A stretch of 20,321 nt of DNA from assembly GCA_051650265.1 (NCBI GenBank), contig JBOFIR010000099.1:1-20321 (forward strand). The letters are read 5' to 3'. Both the position numbers and the translations under genes were made by a program. Each line of letters begins with the position of its first letter. The stretch's first letter is position 1. Below the pieces are notes generated by a model. The model was not told where the DNA came from and ran no database searches. It saw only the letters and a list, made by a program, of their open reading frames with translations. The DNA is from JBOFEH01 sp051650265 (GTDB lineage Bacteria > Bacillota > Clostridia > Lachnospirales > Cellulosilyticaceae). Below, piece after piece: positions 1 to 7,648 of the stretch.

Positions 1-506
1 ATATGGGCATAACTACTCCCTGCCGAGGGGTCATCAAAGCGCTCTACGATCCCTACTACCACATCTGCTCGCTCTCCTGCTTTTACATAATCGCTTAGAT
101 CACACTCCCATGTTGTAAAACTTCCAAAGTGTTCTCTCACAAAATGATTGTTGACCCATACACGTGTCCCACCATAGACAGCTTCAAATCTTAAAAATAT
201 TTTTTTGTTTATATAATCTTCTGGAATCTCTACCTGTGTTCTATAATAATACTCATTTTGGTAAGGATTTGTTTCATAGGCGCGATTTTCTTCAATATCC
301 CATCCTTGCATCGCAATATTTCCTGGTACATGAATAGGTTCCCACTCTAATCCATCTGTAAAACTGTCTTGCGTAAGATCCTCGTGTGCCTGAGGTGTAT
401 GACATCCCTTTGTATCAAAGAGAAACTCCCACTTTTGTCCATCTACTGCATTTAATCTTTTCATTGGCTTTTTAATATTTTTTACATACTGAGGTATTGC
501 ATGCAT
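1..506 (-). CDS. Glycoside hydrolase family 2 enzyme (beta-galactosidase-like), N-terminal part only
   Basis: I translated this gene directly from the minus strand; it runs off the left edge, so only about 168 N-terminal residues are visible. The ATG at 506-504 follows AGGAG by 7 bases. The protein begins MHAIPQYVKN and contains a GH2 sugar-binding jelly-roll region. Typical motifs seen are HVPGNIAMQGW, YYRTQVEIP, FLRFEAVYGGTRVWVNNHFV and GSFTTWECDLSDYV, in the order expected for the N-terminal domain of LacZ, beta-glucuronidase and related enzymes. The catalytic TIM barrel with its two glutamates lies outside the window, so the sugar specificity (galactoside, glucuronide, mannoside) cannot be read. 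No signal peptide is visible, which suggests a cytoplasmic enzyme acting on imported glycosides. The gene starts 23 bases after the PnuC-like gene and is probably co-transcribed with it and the AraC-type regulator. Confidence 0.88.
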   Translation of the reverse strand, partial: MHAIPQYVKNIKKPMKRLNAVDGQKWEFLFDTKGCHTPQAHEDLTQDSFTDGLEWEPIHVPGNIAMQGWDIEENRAYETNPYQNEYYYRTQVEIPEDYINKKIFLRFEAVYGGTRVWVNNHFVREHFGSFTTWECDLSDYVKAGERADVVVGIVERFDDPSAGSSYAH

Positions 507-529
507 TTGTCTTCTCCTACTTTCTCTAT

Positions 530-1192
530 TCATAGATTTTGAGTCCTACATCCTTGACTAAAATAATGTTGATAAACAGCTATGACAGAATTAAGCGCCA
601 CAACCATATAAAAAACAGCAATTGAAAAACCTGTTTGTGTATGAACCATTTGATAAGTCCAAAGGAATGTCCCCCCTAAACCAGAAAATAACGTAATAAC
701 ATACGCATTTTTGAAACAAAAAGCTAGGAGCAAACAGGCACTTACACTAAACACAAAAAATACCGTATCTGGCAATACACTCGTACTCCCTAAATCAAGC
801 AATACCTGATACATCACAATGCCTAATAGACACATACCACTACCGAGTAAAAAGAGTTGCTTCCCTGTCATTTCCTTCATAATGGTTGTTGCTTCTTGCT
901 TCTTCTTTTTCCAACTTATATAGGAATAGATCGCCATCGGTGCTTGTAAAAAGAGCATAAATACCACGCTGGCATAAAGCTTCGTTTCATAAGCTAAGAT
1001 TCCGTTTGCAAGTGCATACAACACCCCAAACAGAAATCCAACCGGTTGATTCATTGAAACCAAAAAGTTAAAGAGGACACCTATTAAAGAAACCCCTATG
1101 GCAAAGGTCCGATCTCTAGATATCATCCCACTCAGGAGAATCAAAAGAAGCTGAATGGTGACGATCCCCCCATATTGTAATTGTTTTTTCAT
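530..1192 (-). CDS. PnuC-family (nicotinamide riboside/NMN-type) membrane transporter, divergent
   Basis: This is a polytopic membrane protein of about 220 residues with roughly seven hydrophobic segments. The region GFLFGVLYALANGILAYETK followed by LYASVVFMLF and IYSYISW lines up well with the PnuC core as I recall it from E. coli (FGLINVTLFG, LYASLLLQVF, IYGWYAW). PnuC proteins are facilitators for nicotinamide riboside and related nucleosides. The G-W-x-x-W motif common in PnuC is here S-Y-x-x-W, so the substrate may differ. The open frame begins at 1213 immediately after the AraC stop, but that ATG has no ribosome site. A GGGAGG sits 5 bases before the ATG at 1192, and I choose that start (MKKQLQYGG). 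The gene lies between an AraC-type regulator and a GH2 glycosidase, which suggests a catabolic role. Family assignment is fairly secure; the substrate is unknown. Confidence 0.75.
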   Translation of the reverse strand: MKKQLQYGGIVTIQLLLILLSGMISRDRTFAIGVSLIGVLFNFLVSMNQPVGFLFGVLYALANGILAYETKLYASVVFMLFLQAPMAIYSYISWKKKKQEATTIMKEMTGKQLFLLGSGMCLLGIVMYQVLLDLGSTSVLPDTVFFVFSVSACLLLAFCFKNAYVITLFSGLGGTFLWTYQMVHTQTGFSIAVFYMVVALNSVIAVYQHYFSQGCRTQNL

Positions 1193-1213
1193 CATTTCCT
1201 CCCTTTCATCCAT

Positions 1214-2014
1214 CTATTCTATACGATACTGATTTCTGAATGCTTTGGGGGTAAGTCCAACTTTTTGTGTAAATACTTTACTAAAATACTGCACGGTATT
1301 GTAACCAACATCCATTGCGATTTCAGATATGGTATACTTGGTACTTTTAAGTAGATCTTTTGCTTTTTCCATTCTGAGTAAAGCAATGTAATCTGTTGCA
1401 CTAAATCCGACGTACTTCATAAAAAGAGTCCTTAAATATCTTGAACTTATTTTATATTTTGTCGCAAGTGTCTCCAGGTTGATTTCTTGGTCATAATGGC
1501 AATCAAGCTCATTCACAATCCCTCTCAGAAGCGTCATCTCGTACTGATGCTCTATTTCGTTTCCACGCTCGATATGGAGTGCAATCAAAACAAATAGCTT
1601 CTGCACTTCTAAATTGAAGAGTTGGTTTTGATACATCGCATATTCTTTGGCGTTCCTATAACTATGTAACTGCTGAAGTACTTGTAGTACATCTGTGCAA
1701 TGGGTTATTTTGAAAAAAGGTTGCTCTAACGTAAAACAGTTCAATTCGGAACAAGAAACTGCTAAATGCTCAATTTTAAAGCTAAATTGAATCAACTGAC
1801 ATTTACAACTACAATCCACCATAAAATGATGCCGTATGTTTGGTGGCATTAACAAGCAATCCCCTGCACGTAGTGCAATGTTTTTGTCTTCAACGACCAT
1901 CACACACCGTCCAGATTGAATATAATTCAGCTCATAGGTGCGGTGTTTGTGCTCATCATAAATATAGCTTGGACAAAATTCTAATCTACACAAAATAATA
2001 TCTTTGATATCCAT
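1214..2014 (-). CDS. AraC-family transcriptional regulator with N-terminal cupin domain
   Basis: The protein has 266 residues, the usual size for this family. Residues about 15-90 form a cupin-like sensory domain (YDEHKHRTYELNYIQSGRCV, then RAGDCLLMPPNIRHHF). Residues about 175-263 hold two helix-turn-helix motifs: LETLATKYKISSRYLRTLF and ISEIAMDVGYNTVQYFSKVF, followed by the family signature GLTPKAFRNQYR. The ATG at 2014 is preceded by AGGAGG at 10 bases. It is the first gene of a probable operon with the PnuC-like transporter and the GH2 enzyme, and it most likely activates that operon in response to a sugar or glycoside; the effector is not visible. A sigma-A-like promoter lies just upstream (2066-2093). 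Confidence 0.92.
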   Translation of the reverse strand: MDIKDIILCRLEFCPSYIYDEHKHRTYELNYIQSGRCVMVVEDKNIALRAGDCLLMPPNIRHHFMVDCSCKCQLIQFSFKIEHLAVSCSELNCFTLEQPFFKITHCTDVLQVLQQLHSYRNAKEYAMYQNQLFNLEVQKLFVLIALHIERGNEIEHQYEMTLLRGIVNELDCHYDQEINLETLATKYKISSRYLRTLFMKYVGFSATDYIALLRMEKAKDLLKSTKYTISEIAMDVGYNTVQYFSKVFTQKVGLTPKAFRNQYRIE

Positions 2015-2065
2015 GTTGTCTCATCCTCCTAGCTCCTTCTATTTTAATAATTCATCTTACTCTAA

Positions 2066-2093
2066 ACTATAATATTTTTGTAAAACTTATCAA
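2066..2093 (-). promoter_or_regulatory. Candidate sigma-A promoter of the AraC/PnuC/GH2 operon
   Basis: On the minus strand TTGATA (2093-2088) and TATAGT (2071-2066) are separated by 16 bases, with an A/T-rich surround. It lies about 50 bases upstream of the AraC start at 2014. The assignment rests on hexamer similarity only. Confidence 0.5.
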
Positions 2094-2160
2094 GAGTTTT
2101 ATACTTTTCGGAACAAACTACACCTTTAGGCTATAAGTTATATAGCACTTTTTCAAAAGA

Positions 2161-2186
2161 AAAGAGGTGCCATAAGGCACCTCTTT
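2161..2186 (-). terminator. Intrinsic terminator of the C39-like gene
   Basis: A perfect 11-bp inverted repeat, AAAGAGGTGCC and GGCACCTCTTT, has a 4-base loop. On the minus strand it is followed by TCTTTT. It lies 10 bases downstream of the stop of the C39-like gene and separates it from the AraC operon. Confidence 0.9.
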
Positions 2187-2195
2187 GGGCTATTT

Positions 2196-3008
2196 TTATT
2201 GTTTTGGTTTGGCAACGAGCCATTGCTGGTATTTTTGTGTCTCTGGTAAGATATGTGAATCATACCACATATAGAAAAATCTTTCTGCACTTGTGTAGAT
2301 GTAGCCATCTTGATTATGATCTGATGTGTCATATGGATCTGCCATAATGATCACATCATCAGCAATTGTCTCTGTCCCTAATGTATCATAACCAATGATT
2401 GTTCTCCAGTGCCCACCAAAATCTATATTTTCTACCATAATTGGTGTATTTTCTTTCAAATTCTTAATGACAAAATCCCTGAAAACTTCAGGTGTTTCAA
2501 AGCTATACCCTGACTCATCAGCCTCCGTTAAACTTGAAGTCACATCCCATCCTATTGTCTCAAAGAAATGTACCATACCAGATGTAGATGTTCCATATTC
2601 ACCACGCTCATCCGCAACACCAGGTTCTACTTTATTAGAAAAGTTACGATCCTTGTGCGTTTGCATCACTTCAGCGATCTCTAACTCCTCATACTGTGTC
2701 TCTCCAAAATGATGAAGCACCATAAGACCCGCTACTGCACCACAAGTAGTCTCTGTTGTTTGTTGATACGTCTTGAATTTTGGTAATAACGTCAATGTTT
2801 TTGTACTCTTCATATTGTAAAAATCAAATACTGGAAAATAGGGTGATTTCGCCACATTCCCTAAACCATCATAAGATGAAGCCCCTGATCCCAAATAGTC
2901 GTATCCTTCTGGGAATGGAATCTGATTTTCCTTATAAACTTTTGCAAATGCAGTCATACTCATTAAACATGTTACCCCAAGTAATAAAGCTGTAAGTTTC
3001 TTTTTCAA
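2196..3008 (-). CDS. Secreted C39-like (papain-fold) cysteine peptidase family protein
   Basis: With the TTG start chosen here the protein has 270 residues. It begins with a signal peptide (a KKK cluster, the hydrophobic run LTALLLGVTCLMSMTAFA, cleavage probably after AFA at residue 22). The family's catalytic set is visible: a glutamine in TYQQTTETTCG (about residue 83), the cysteine in TTCGAVAG (about 89), the histidine in GGHWRTIIGYD (about 200) and an aspartate in MADPYD (about 224). C39-like proteins are papain-fold enzymes, some of which cleave leader peptides or cell-wall peptides. This one has no ABC transporter or bacteriocin neighbour, so the target is unknown. The frame extends to another TTG at 3080 without a ribosome site. 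The TTG at 3008 has GGAG 11 bases upstream and gives a conventional signal peptide. It appears to be transcribed alone. Confidence 0.82.
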   Translation of the reverse strand: MKKKLTALLLGVTCLMSMTAFAKVYKENQIPFPEGYDYLGSGASSYDGLGNVAKSPYFPVFDFYNMKSTKTLTLLPKFKTYQQTTETTCGAVAGLMVLHHFGETQYEELEIAEVMQTHKDRNFSNKVEPGVADERGEYGTSTSGMVHFFETIGWDVTSSLTEADESGYSFETPEVFRDFVIKNLKENTPIMVENIDFGGHWRTIIGYDTLGTETIADDVIIMADPYDTSDHNQDGYIYTSAERFFYMWYDSHILPETQKYQQWLVAKPKQ

Positions 3009-3128
3009 TTCTTTGTCATCTCCAATACTAATATATTTTTTAACAAAACTTATACTAGCATATACCTTCAAAGGAATCAACTATTTTTTACTATTTCTAT
3101 TTATTTTGTTTAGTATTACTATCTAATA

Positions 3129-4079
3129 TTATTCTTTTATCCTAATCGATTTAATCACCTCAGGTACGATCGGCTGGTCAGCACCATCTGTTGCTACTTG
3201 ATTGAGCTCGTCGATAAGGGCAATGCGCCACTCGTTACACCATGCCTTTTTCTTAAAGTCTCTCCCTTTAACAATCACCTCTGTATCGTACACATCAATA
3301 CACAAACCTTGACTACTCTCATCTTCCCCGTAACCTTCGCTGGCAATCGTATAGGCGATACTTCCTGTATTCACATAATATGTACCTTCTTTTTGATAAA
3401 CTGTTTTTGGATGATCCACAACGATATGGGTATGCCCTGTCAAAAAAACAGCTTGAGGGTACTTACTAAATAATGTAATGAGTTGCTCCCCCTGCACCAC
3501 CCCATCCGGATAGGACTGGTTGTACCCATCTACTGGGTATGATCCTGCAGATGTATCTGTCAAAGATTGGTGTAAGAATACAAATATAGGCTTCTCATCT
3601 GTCCCTTCACCAAGTTTCTCTTCTAACCACACAAGTTGCTTTTCTGAAAGTGTAGCCGCATCTTTTAAGTCTTCAGATGTTGCTAAGAAAATCATATGAT
3701 AGCCATTGATCCATTTATCAAAATAACCTTCTGGCATATCAGTTTGGGCTAAAAATCTTGTATACGCTTCTTCGTAGCCACCTGCTAACCATCTCACGTC
3801 ATGGTTACCTAATATCATATACGTTTCTTTTTGATTGCCTACACTCAAAAATTCTTTGAGCATGTCGTACTCGGCATCCTTTCCTGACTCTGTCATATCC
3901 CCTACAATACACAGTGCATCAGCTTCTGGATTGACCTGATTCAGATCCGCTATTGCCTGTTTCAAATTTTCATTAAAACGATGTGCGGTCCCATGAATAT
4001 GCAAATCCGAAATAACAGATAGCCTCATATGCGGCATCTTTTCCTCAAGTGCTCCCTGTACGTGATCTTCTCTCATCAT
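3129..4079 (-). CDS. Calcineurin-like metallophosphoesterase
   Basis: This is a 316-residue protein with the full metallophosphoesterase ligand set in order: SDLHIHG (D25, H27), GDMTESG (D61), LGNHDVR (N92, H93), FLHQS (H170) and GHTHIV (H216, H218). It should bind two metal ions and hydrolyse a phosphomono- or phosphodiester. Close relatives include CpdA/GpdQ-like phosphodiesterases, but substrate cannot be read from sequence. No signal peptide is apparent, so it is probably cytoplasmic. Two adjacent ATGs (4079 and 4076) follow GAGGGGG at a good distance; I chose the first. The family core starts near residue 19, so the first 18 residues are an N-terminal addition. A terminator-like hairpin separates it from the upstream ABC operon, so it is probably transcribed on its own. 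Confidence 0.88.
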   Translation of the reverse strand: MMREDHVQGALEEKMPHMRLSVISDLHIHGTAHRFNENLKQAIADLNQVNPEADALCIVGDMTESGKDAEYDMLKEFLSVGNQKETYMILGNHDVRWLAGGYEEAYTRFLAQTDMPEGYFDKWINGYHMIFLATSEDLKDAATLSEKQLVWLEEKLGEGTDEKPIFVFLHQSLTDTSAGSYPVDGYNQSYPDGVVQGEQLITLFSKYPQAVFLTGHTHIVVDHPKTVYQKEGTYYVNTGSIAYTIASEGYGEDESSQGLCIDVYDTEVIVKGRDFKKKAWCNEWRIALIDELNQVATDGADQPIVPEVIKSIRIKE

Positions 4080-4090
4080 TTTTTACCCCC

Positions 4091-4108
4091 TCGTAACCTG
4101 TGTTACGA
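4091..4108. promoter_or_regulatory. 18-base palindrome in the leader of the metallophosphoesterase gene
   Basis: The arms TCGTAAC and GTTACGA are perfect inverted repeats around a 4-base centre. The palindrome lies a few bases upstream of the GAGGGGG ribosome site of the metallophosphoesterase gene. It could be a repressor operator or an RNA hairpin in the 5' leader. Confidence 0.45.
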
Positions 4109-4199
4109 CCTCTATTTTGTAGTTAATTTTGAATAACTATTCTAAAAATTTTATCATAATCCCGTGCTAATAGCTATAGCCTTTTCTAACAAAACACCA

Positions 4200-4237
4200 A
4201 AAGGTCTACCGCTGATTTCCACCGACGATAGACCTTT
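4200..4237 (-). terminator. Intrinsic terminator of the carbohydrate ABC operon
   Basis: The arms AAAGGTCTACCG and CGATAGACCTTT pair over 12 bp with one G-U wobble in the minus-strand RNA, with a 14-base loop. The stem is followed by TTTTGG and a further T-rich run. It lies about 20 bases downstream of the second permease stop. Confidence 0.85.
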
Positions 4238-4258
4238 AAATTGACATGATTTTTATCT

Positions 4259-5086
4259 CTATCCCTTAACAGCACCCATCGTAATCCCTTGTGTGAAGCT
4301 CTTTTGGAATAAAATGAATATCAGTATAATCGGAATAGCCGAGAACGTTGCACCTGCCATTAACATCCCATAGTTTGTTGAAAGTTCTGCTTGGAGTGTT
4401 GCAATACCAAGCTGCAATGTCAGGTTCTTACGTGTAGTAAGCATGATTAATTGGAGGAAATAATCATTCCATGTGCTGATAAAAGTAAAGATTGCAAGTG
4501 CACCAATGCCTGGTTTAACCATAGTCAATACCACATGCCAGAATGTCTGGAATTCGTTACAGCCATCAATCCTTGCTGCTTCCAAAAGCTCTGTTGGTAT
4601 ACTATGACTAAATTGTTTCATCAAGAAGATCCCAAACGGCCACCCTACCGTAGGAAGTATGACTGCCCACATGGTATCGTGTATGCCTAGTGAACTTGCC
4701 AAACGTACAAGGGGTACAAGTACAACTTGCTTGGGAAGTGCCATAGAAGCTACAAACATAGTAAAAAGAATGGTACCACCATAAAAACGTTTTTTGGCCA
4801 GTACATAGCCTGCCATAGTTGAAACAATACATACTAAAATCATTGCAATTAGTGAGATTACCAGCGTATTGATAAACCATTGCCCTGCGGGGTTACGCCC
4901 AAACAGGTTAGTGTAGTTTGCAAAAGTAGGGTCCTGAGGAAACCACTCTGGTGGAAGCTTGATAGTTACCTTTTGATCTTTGAAGCTTCCTGTTACAACC
5001 CAATAAAATGGGAAGATAAAAAGAAAAGTTAATATACTAATAAGAACCATTGATAAATAATCATACACCGTCCATTTTTTCTTCAT
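4259..5086 (-). CDS. Carbohydrate ABC transporter permease, MalG/UgpE/MsmG type (CUT1)
   Basis: This is a 275-residue inner-membrane permease with about six transmembrane segments (first at about 12-32, last at about 240-262). The cytoplasmic EAA loop that contacts the ATPase is visible as ELLEAARIDGCNEFQTFWHV, matching the CUT1 consensus EAAxxDGA. The N-terminal PFYWVVTGSFK and the C-terminal end near GAVKG are typical of MalG-type permeases. It follows the partner permease by 15 bases and has AGAGGTG before its ATG. With the partner permease and the binding protein it forms an oligosaccharide or glycoside importer. No ATPase is encoded here, so a shared MsmK/UgpC-type ATPase elsewhere is expected. 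Substrate unknown. Confidence 0.93.
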   Translation of the reverse strand: MKKKWTVYDYLSMVLISILTFLFIFPFYWVVTGSFKDQKVTIKLPPEWFPQDPTFANYTNLFGRNPAGQWFINTLVISLIAMILVCIVSTMAGYVLAKKRFYGGTILFTMFVASMALPKQVVLVPLVRLASSLGIHDTMWAVILPTVGWPFGIFLMKQFSHSIPTELLEAARIDGCNEFQTFWHVVLTMVKPGIGALAIFTFISTWNDYFLQLIMLTTRKNLTLQLGIATLQAELSTNYGMLMAGATFSAIPIILIFILFQKSFTQGITMGAVKG

Positions 5087-5101
5087 TTTTATTCACCTCT
5101 T

Positions 5102-6064
5102 TTAGTATTCTACATCTGTTCCTAGCCACTTAAATTGTGCAAAGCTAATGATTCCAATGATGATCATTAAGATAACACCCATTGCATTTGCATAACCAAA
5201 GCGGTACTGCTTAAAGGCCGTCTCATACAATAAATACATGATTGTACTTGTATTATAATTTGGCCCCCCTGAGGTAAGAAGTTGAATAAGTGAGAAACAC
5301 TGGAACGAGTTGATGGTTGTAATGACCACAACGTACAATGTGGTTGGTAAAATACCAGGGATCTTGATGTACTTAAAAACTTGCCAGCGGCTTGCCCCAT
5401 CTATTTCTGCTGCTTCAATATGAGTTGGGTCCAAGTTCCCTAGTGCTGCAACATAAAGCACAATAGGTTGACCAACCGATGTTGTTAAAAGCACCAGCAA
5501 GATACAGAGCAAGGCATAACGCTTATCTGCCAACCACATGATGGGTTGGTCAAGGATCCCCATCTCCATGAGTACATAGTTTAAAATACCATTCATAGGG
5601 TCAAAAATCCATTTCCATACAACGACAACAGATACGGTACCTGTAACAACTGGCAGGTAGAATACCCCTCTAAAGAAACTACGTACATAAGTATTTTTTT
5701 CATAGATCGTTGTAGAGACAGCGATACTAAAAATCACAATGAGTGGTACAACCCCTATTACAAGTAAGACTGTATTTTTCATGGATTTTAAGAAGTTTTG
5801 ATTTTTAAACAACTCAATATAGTTTCCAAGTCCAATGAACTCCATTTTGTCCATTGTATAGTTAAAGAAGCTTGTTATAATTCCTGTCCCCATGGGATAA
5901 ATAACAAAAAAGAAAAAGAAAAAAAGTGCTGGCATAAGAAACAGATACGATACAAAAGTTTCTCTGACCTTAAGTGGCCAATGCTCGTACCAATTTTTCA
6001 ATTTCTTAAAGGGTGACATTTTGGGTGGTTGTTTTGTCTCTTTGACTATTGTATTAACTTGCAT
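5102..6064 (-). CDS. Carbohydrate ABC transporter permease, MalF/UgpA/MsmF type (CUT1)
   Basis: This is a 320-residue permease with a cytoplasmic N-terminus (residues 1-35) and about six membrane segments (first at about 38-60, last at about 293-310). The EAA loop is HIEAAEIDGASRWQVFKYIK, an excellent match to the family. The region LMPALFFFFFFVIYP is the usual first MalF/UgpA membrane segment. The ATG at 6064 is preceded by AAGGAGG at 9 bases. It pairs with the downstream permease to form the channel of a CUT1 sugar importer and receives substrate from the upstream lipoprotein. A stem-loop lies between it and the binding-protein gene, which may set lower expression of the permeases than of the binding protein. 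Confidence 0.93.
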   Translation of the reverse strand: MQVNTIVKETKQPPKMSPFKKLKNWYEHWPLKVRETFVSYLFLMPALFFFFFFVIYPMGTGIITSFFNYTMDKMEFIGLGNYIELFKNQNFLKSMKNTVLLVIGVVPLIVIFSIAVSTTIYEKNTYVRSFFRGVFYLPVVTGTVSVVVVWKWIFDPMNGILNYVLMEMGILDQPIMWLADKRYALLCILLVLLTTSVGQPIVLYVAALGNLDPTHIEAAEIDGASRWQVFKYIKIPGILPTTLYVVVITTINSFQCFSLIQLLTSGGPNYNTSTIMYLLYETAFKQYRFGYANAMGVILMIIIGIISFAQFKWLGTDVEY

Positions 6065-6098
6065 GGACTAAATCCTCCTTCTGATCAAGTAAAGCAAA

Positions 6099-6127
6099 AG
6101 GCTGCCTGCCTTAACAGCAAGCAGCCT
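6099..6127 (-). promoter_or_regulatory. Stem-loop between binding-protein and permease genes (attenuator or mRNA stabiliser)
   Basis: The arms AGGCTGCCTGC and GCAAGCAGCCT form 11 bp with one G-U wobble in the minus-strand RNA and a 7-base loop. The stem is followed by TTTTGCTTT. It begins 11 bases after the binding-protein stop. Such hairpins often give partial termination or 3' end protection in sugar ABC operons. Confidence 0.65.
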
Positions 6128-6138
6128 GCTTGATTTAA

Positions 6139-7524
6139 CTATTTTTTGTTGGCAGCGATCGCTGCATTTGACTCATTTACATAATCATCCATAGCTTGTT
6201 GCGCTGTTTTGTCCCCAGCCAATGCTGCTTGAATGTTTGAGAACCATGATGGACGCATTGTTGCAAAGCCATCAATTGTGTTGTAATAAGTACCATAGTA
6301 ATTTGCCATACTTGCATAAAATGCCATGTCTGCATCACCAGGGTATAAGTCACCAAAACTTCCTCTTACAGGGAATCCTTTAGACGCTACAACGTTCCTT
6401 GGTCCCCATTCCTTGTCATCACAGATGAATTTGATAAATTCTTTAGATGCGGCAATTTTGTCTGCATCGCCATTATCAAAGACACAGAAACCATTTACAA
6501 GGAACTCAAGACTTGGTTTGCCATCATCTGATGGAAGTGGTAAGCTGAGTGGCTTAACCCCTGATGCATCTGTTGTTTCTTTGTTATTGGCTGCGTTAAC
6601 AGGTGCCCAAAGAAGTGTTGTTGTCACATTACCAGATACAAACTGCTCAATGGCTTCTCCACCATTGTAAGCACTACCATTTACAAGATTACCTGCATTC
6701 ACTTGATCCATACAATATTGAAGTGCTTTGACACCATTTGCATCATTGATGGTGTATGCTGTTAAATCATTATTGGTGATAGATGAGCTGTAGAGGTTAG
6801 ATACAAAGGCACGTGTTCCTTGGTCTCCACCTTGACCGCTACAGAAGATAATACCATTTTTGTAACCGCGTGCTGCAAGTTCTTCATTAAGTTTTGTAAA
6901 CTCTTCTGTTGTCCATGTGCGATCACCTGTTGTTGGTACGAGATCCATCAAACCTTCTTTTTCAAGCACTGCTTGATCGATAGCCATGACAAATGGTGCT
7001 GAAGAAAGTGGATACATCCAATAGTTAGATCCATCTGAACAAGAAGCAAGGATCTTCTCATTATTCACATCTTTTTTGAAGTCATCTGTAAACATATCAT
7101 TTAAATTTGCAAGTTTACCATTTTTTCCGTAATCCACAATACGTCCTGGTGCATCAAAGAGAATATCTGGTGCTGTTCCTCCTTGAATGGCTGCAATAAT
7201 TTTTTCTGGACCAGATGTAAAGTCAATCATTTCAACCTTTACATTAACGTTTGGATACTTTTCATTAAAGGCTGCTACCATTTGTTGTTCGTATTCACCT
7301 GCAGCATATGTAGTTGAGAACGTAGGGAATGCCCACCAAGTCACATCTGCTTTGAGAGCAGTCGGATCATCTGGTGCTGCTACTTCTGGAGTAGGTGTTG
7401 TTGATGTTGCTTCATTCTTTGTTGTCGTAGTGTTTGTTCCACTTGAATCAGTTTTGGCCCCACATCCTGCTAATGAAGTTGTCATCATCATTGTGGCAAG
7501 CAATAAAGTAAATAATTTTCTCAT
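6139..7524 (-). CDS. Carbohydrate ABC transporter substrate-binding lipoprotein (UgpB/MalE type)
   Basis: This is a 461-residue extracellular solute-binding protein. It has a lipoprotein signal: MRKLFTLLLATMMM, then the lipobox LAGC with the modified cysteine at residue 21. A Ser/Thr/Pro-rich spacer of about 45 residues follows before the folded domain. The folded part shows family 1 hallmarks: WWAFPTF near the start, the core NVKVEMIDF, GTAPDILFDAPGRI, and a C-terminal lobe with FIKFICDDKEWGPRNV. The open frame extends 11 codons upstream, but GGGAGG sits 6 bases before the ATG at 7524, and only this start places the signal peptide at the N-terminus. It heads the operon with two permeases and captures an unknown sugar. 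It is divergent from an RpiR-type regulator that likely controls it. Confidence 0.93.
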   Translation of the reverse strand: MRKLFTLLLATMMMTTSLAGCGAKTDSSGTNTTTTKNEATSTTPTPEVAAPDDPTALKADVTWWAFPTFSTTYAAGEYEQQMVAAFNEKYPNVNVKVEMIDFTSGPEKIIAAIQGGTAPDILFDAPGRIVDYGKNGKLANLNDMFTDDFKKDVNNEKILASCSDGSNYWMYPLSSAPFVMAIDQAVLEKEGLMDLVPTTGDRTWTTEEFTKLNEELAARGYKNGIIFCSGQGGDQGTRAFVSNLYSSSITNNDLTAYTINDANGVKALQYCMDQVNAGNLVNGSAYNGGEAIEQFVSGNVTTTLLWAPVNAANNKETTDASGVKPLSLPLPSDDGKPSLEFLVNGFCVFDNGDADKIAASKEFIKFICDDKEWGPRNVVASKGFPVRGSFGDLYPGDADMAFYASMANYYGTYYNTIDGFATMRPSWFSNIQAALAGDKTAQQAMDDYVNESNAAIAANKK

Positions 7525-7583
7525 AATACGCCTCCCTAACACTTTAATAGAAATCATGATTTGAACTGCTTATTGATAATATA

Positions 7584-7612
7584 ATGATATAATTTTCGAA
7601 ATATTTTTTCAA
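7584..7612 (-). promoter_or_regulatory. Sigma-A promoter of the carbohydrate ABC operon
   Basis: On the minus strand TTGAAA (7612-7607) and TATCAT (7589-7584) are separated by exactly 17 bases, about 60 bases upstream of the lipoprotein start. A GAAA-n5-TTTC inverted repeat (7598-7610) lies across the spacer and -35 region and may be an operator half of the neighbouring RpiR-type regulator. Confidence 0.6.
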
Positions 7613-7623
7613 TTGATTTAAAA

Positions 7624-7648
7624 CACAAAAATTTGTTTTATTTTTGTG
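7624..7648. promoter_or_regulatory. Inverted repeat in the divergent region, candidate RpiR-type operator
   Basis: The arms CACAAAAAT and ATTTTTGTG are perfect 9-bp inverted repeats around a 7-base centre. The element sits just upstream of the ABC promoter -35 box and between the two divergent genes, the usual place for an autoregulated operator. The base composition is very AT-rich, so a chance repeat is possible. Confidence 0.5.

Noticed and set aside
7187..7564. Plus-strand open frame opposite the 5' part of the binding-protein gene
   Set aside because: It reads across the signal peptide region of the lipoprotein gene and its translation (VVVVFVPL, IIIVASN) is the complement of the Thr/Glu-rich linker. 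No ribosome site or family match.
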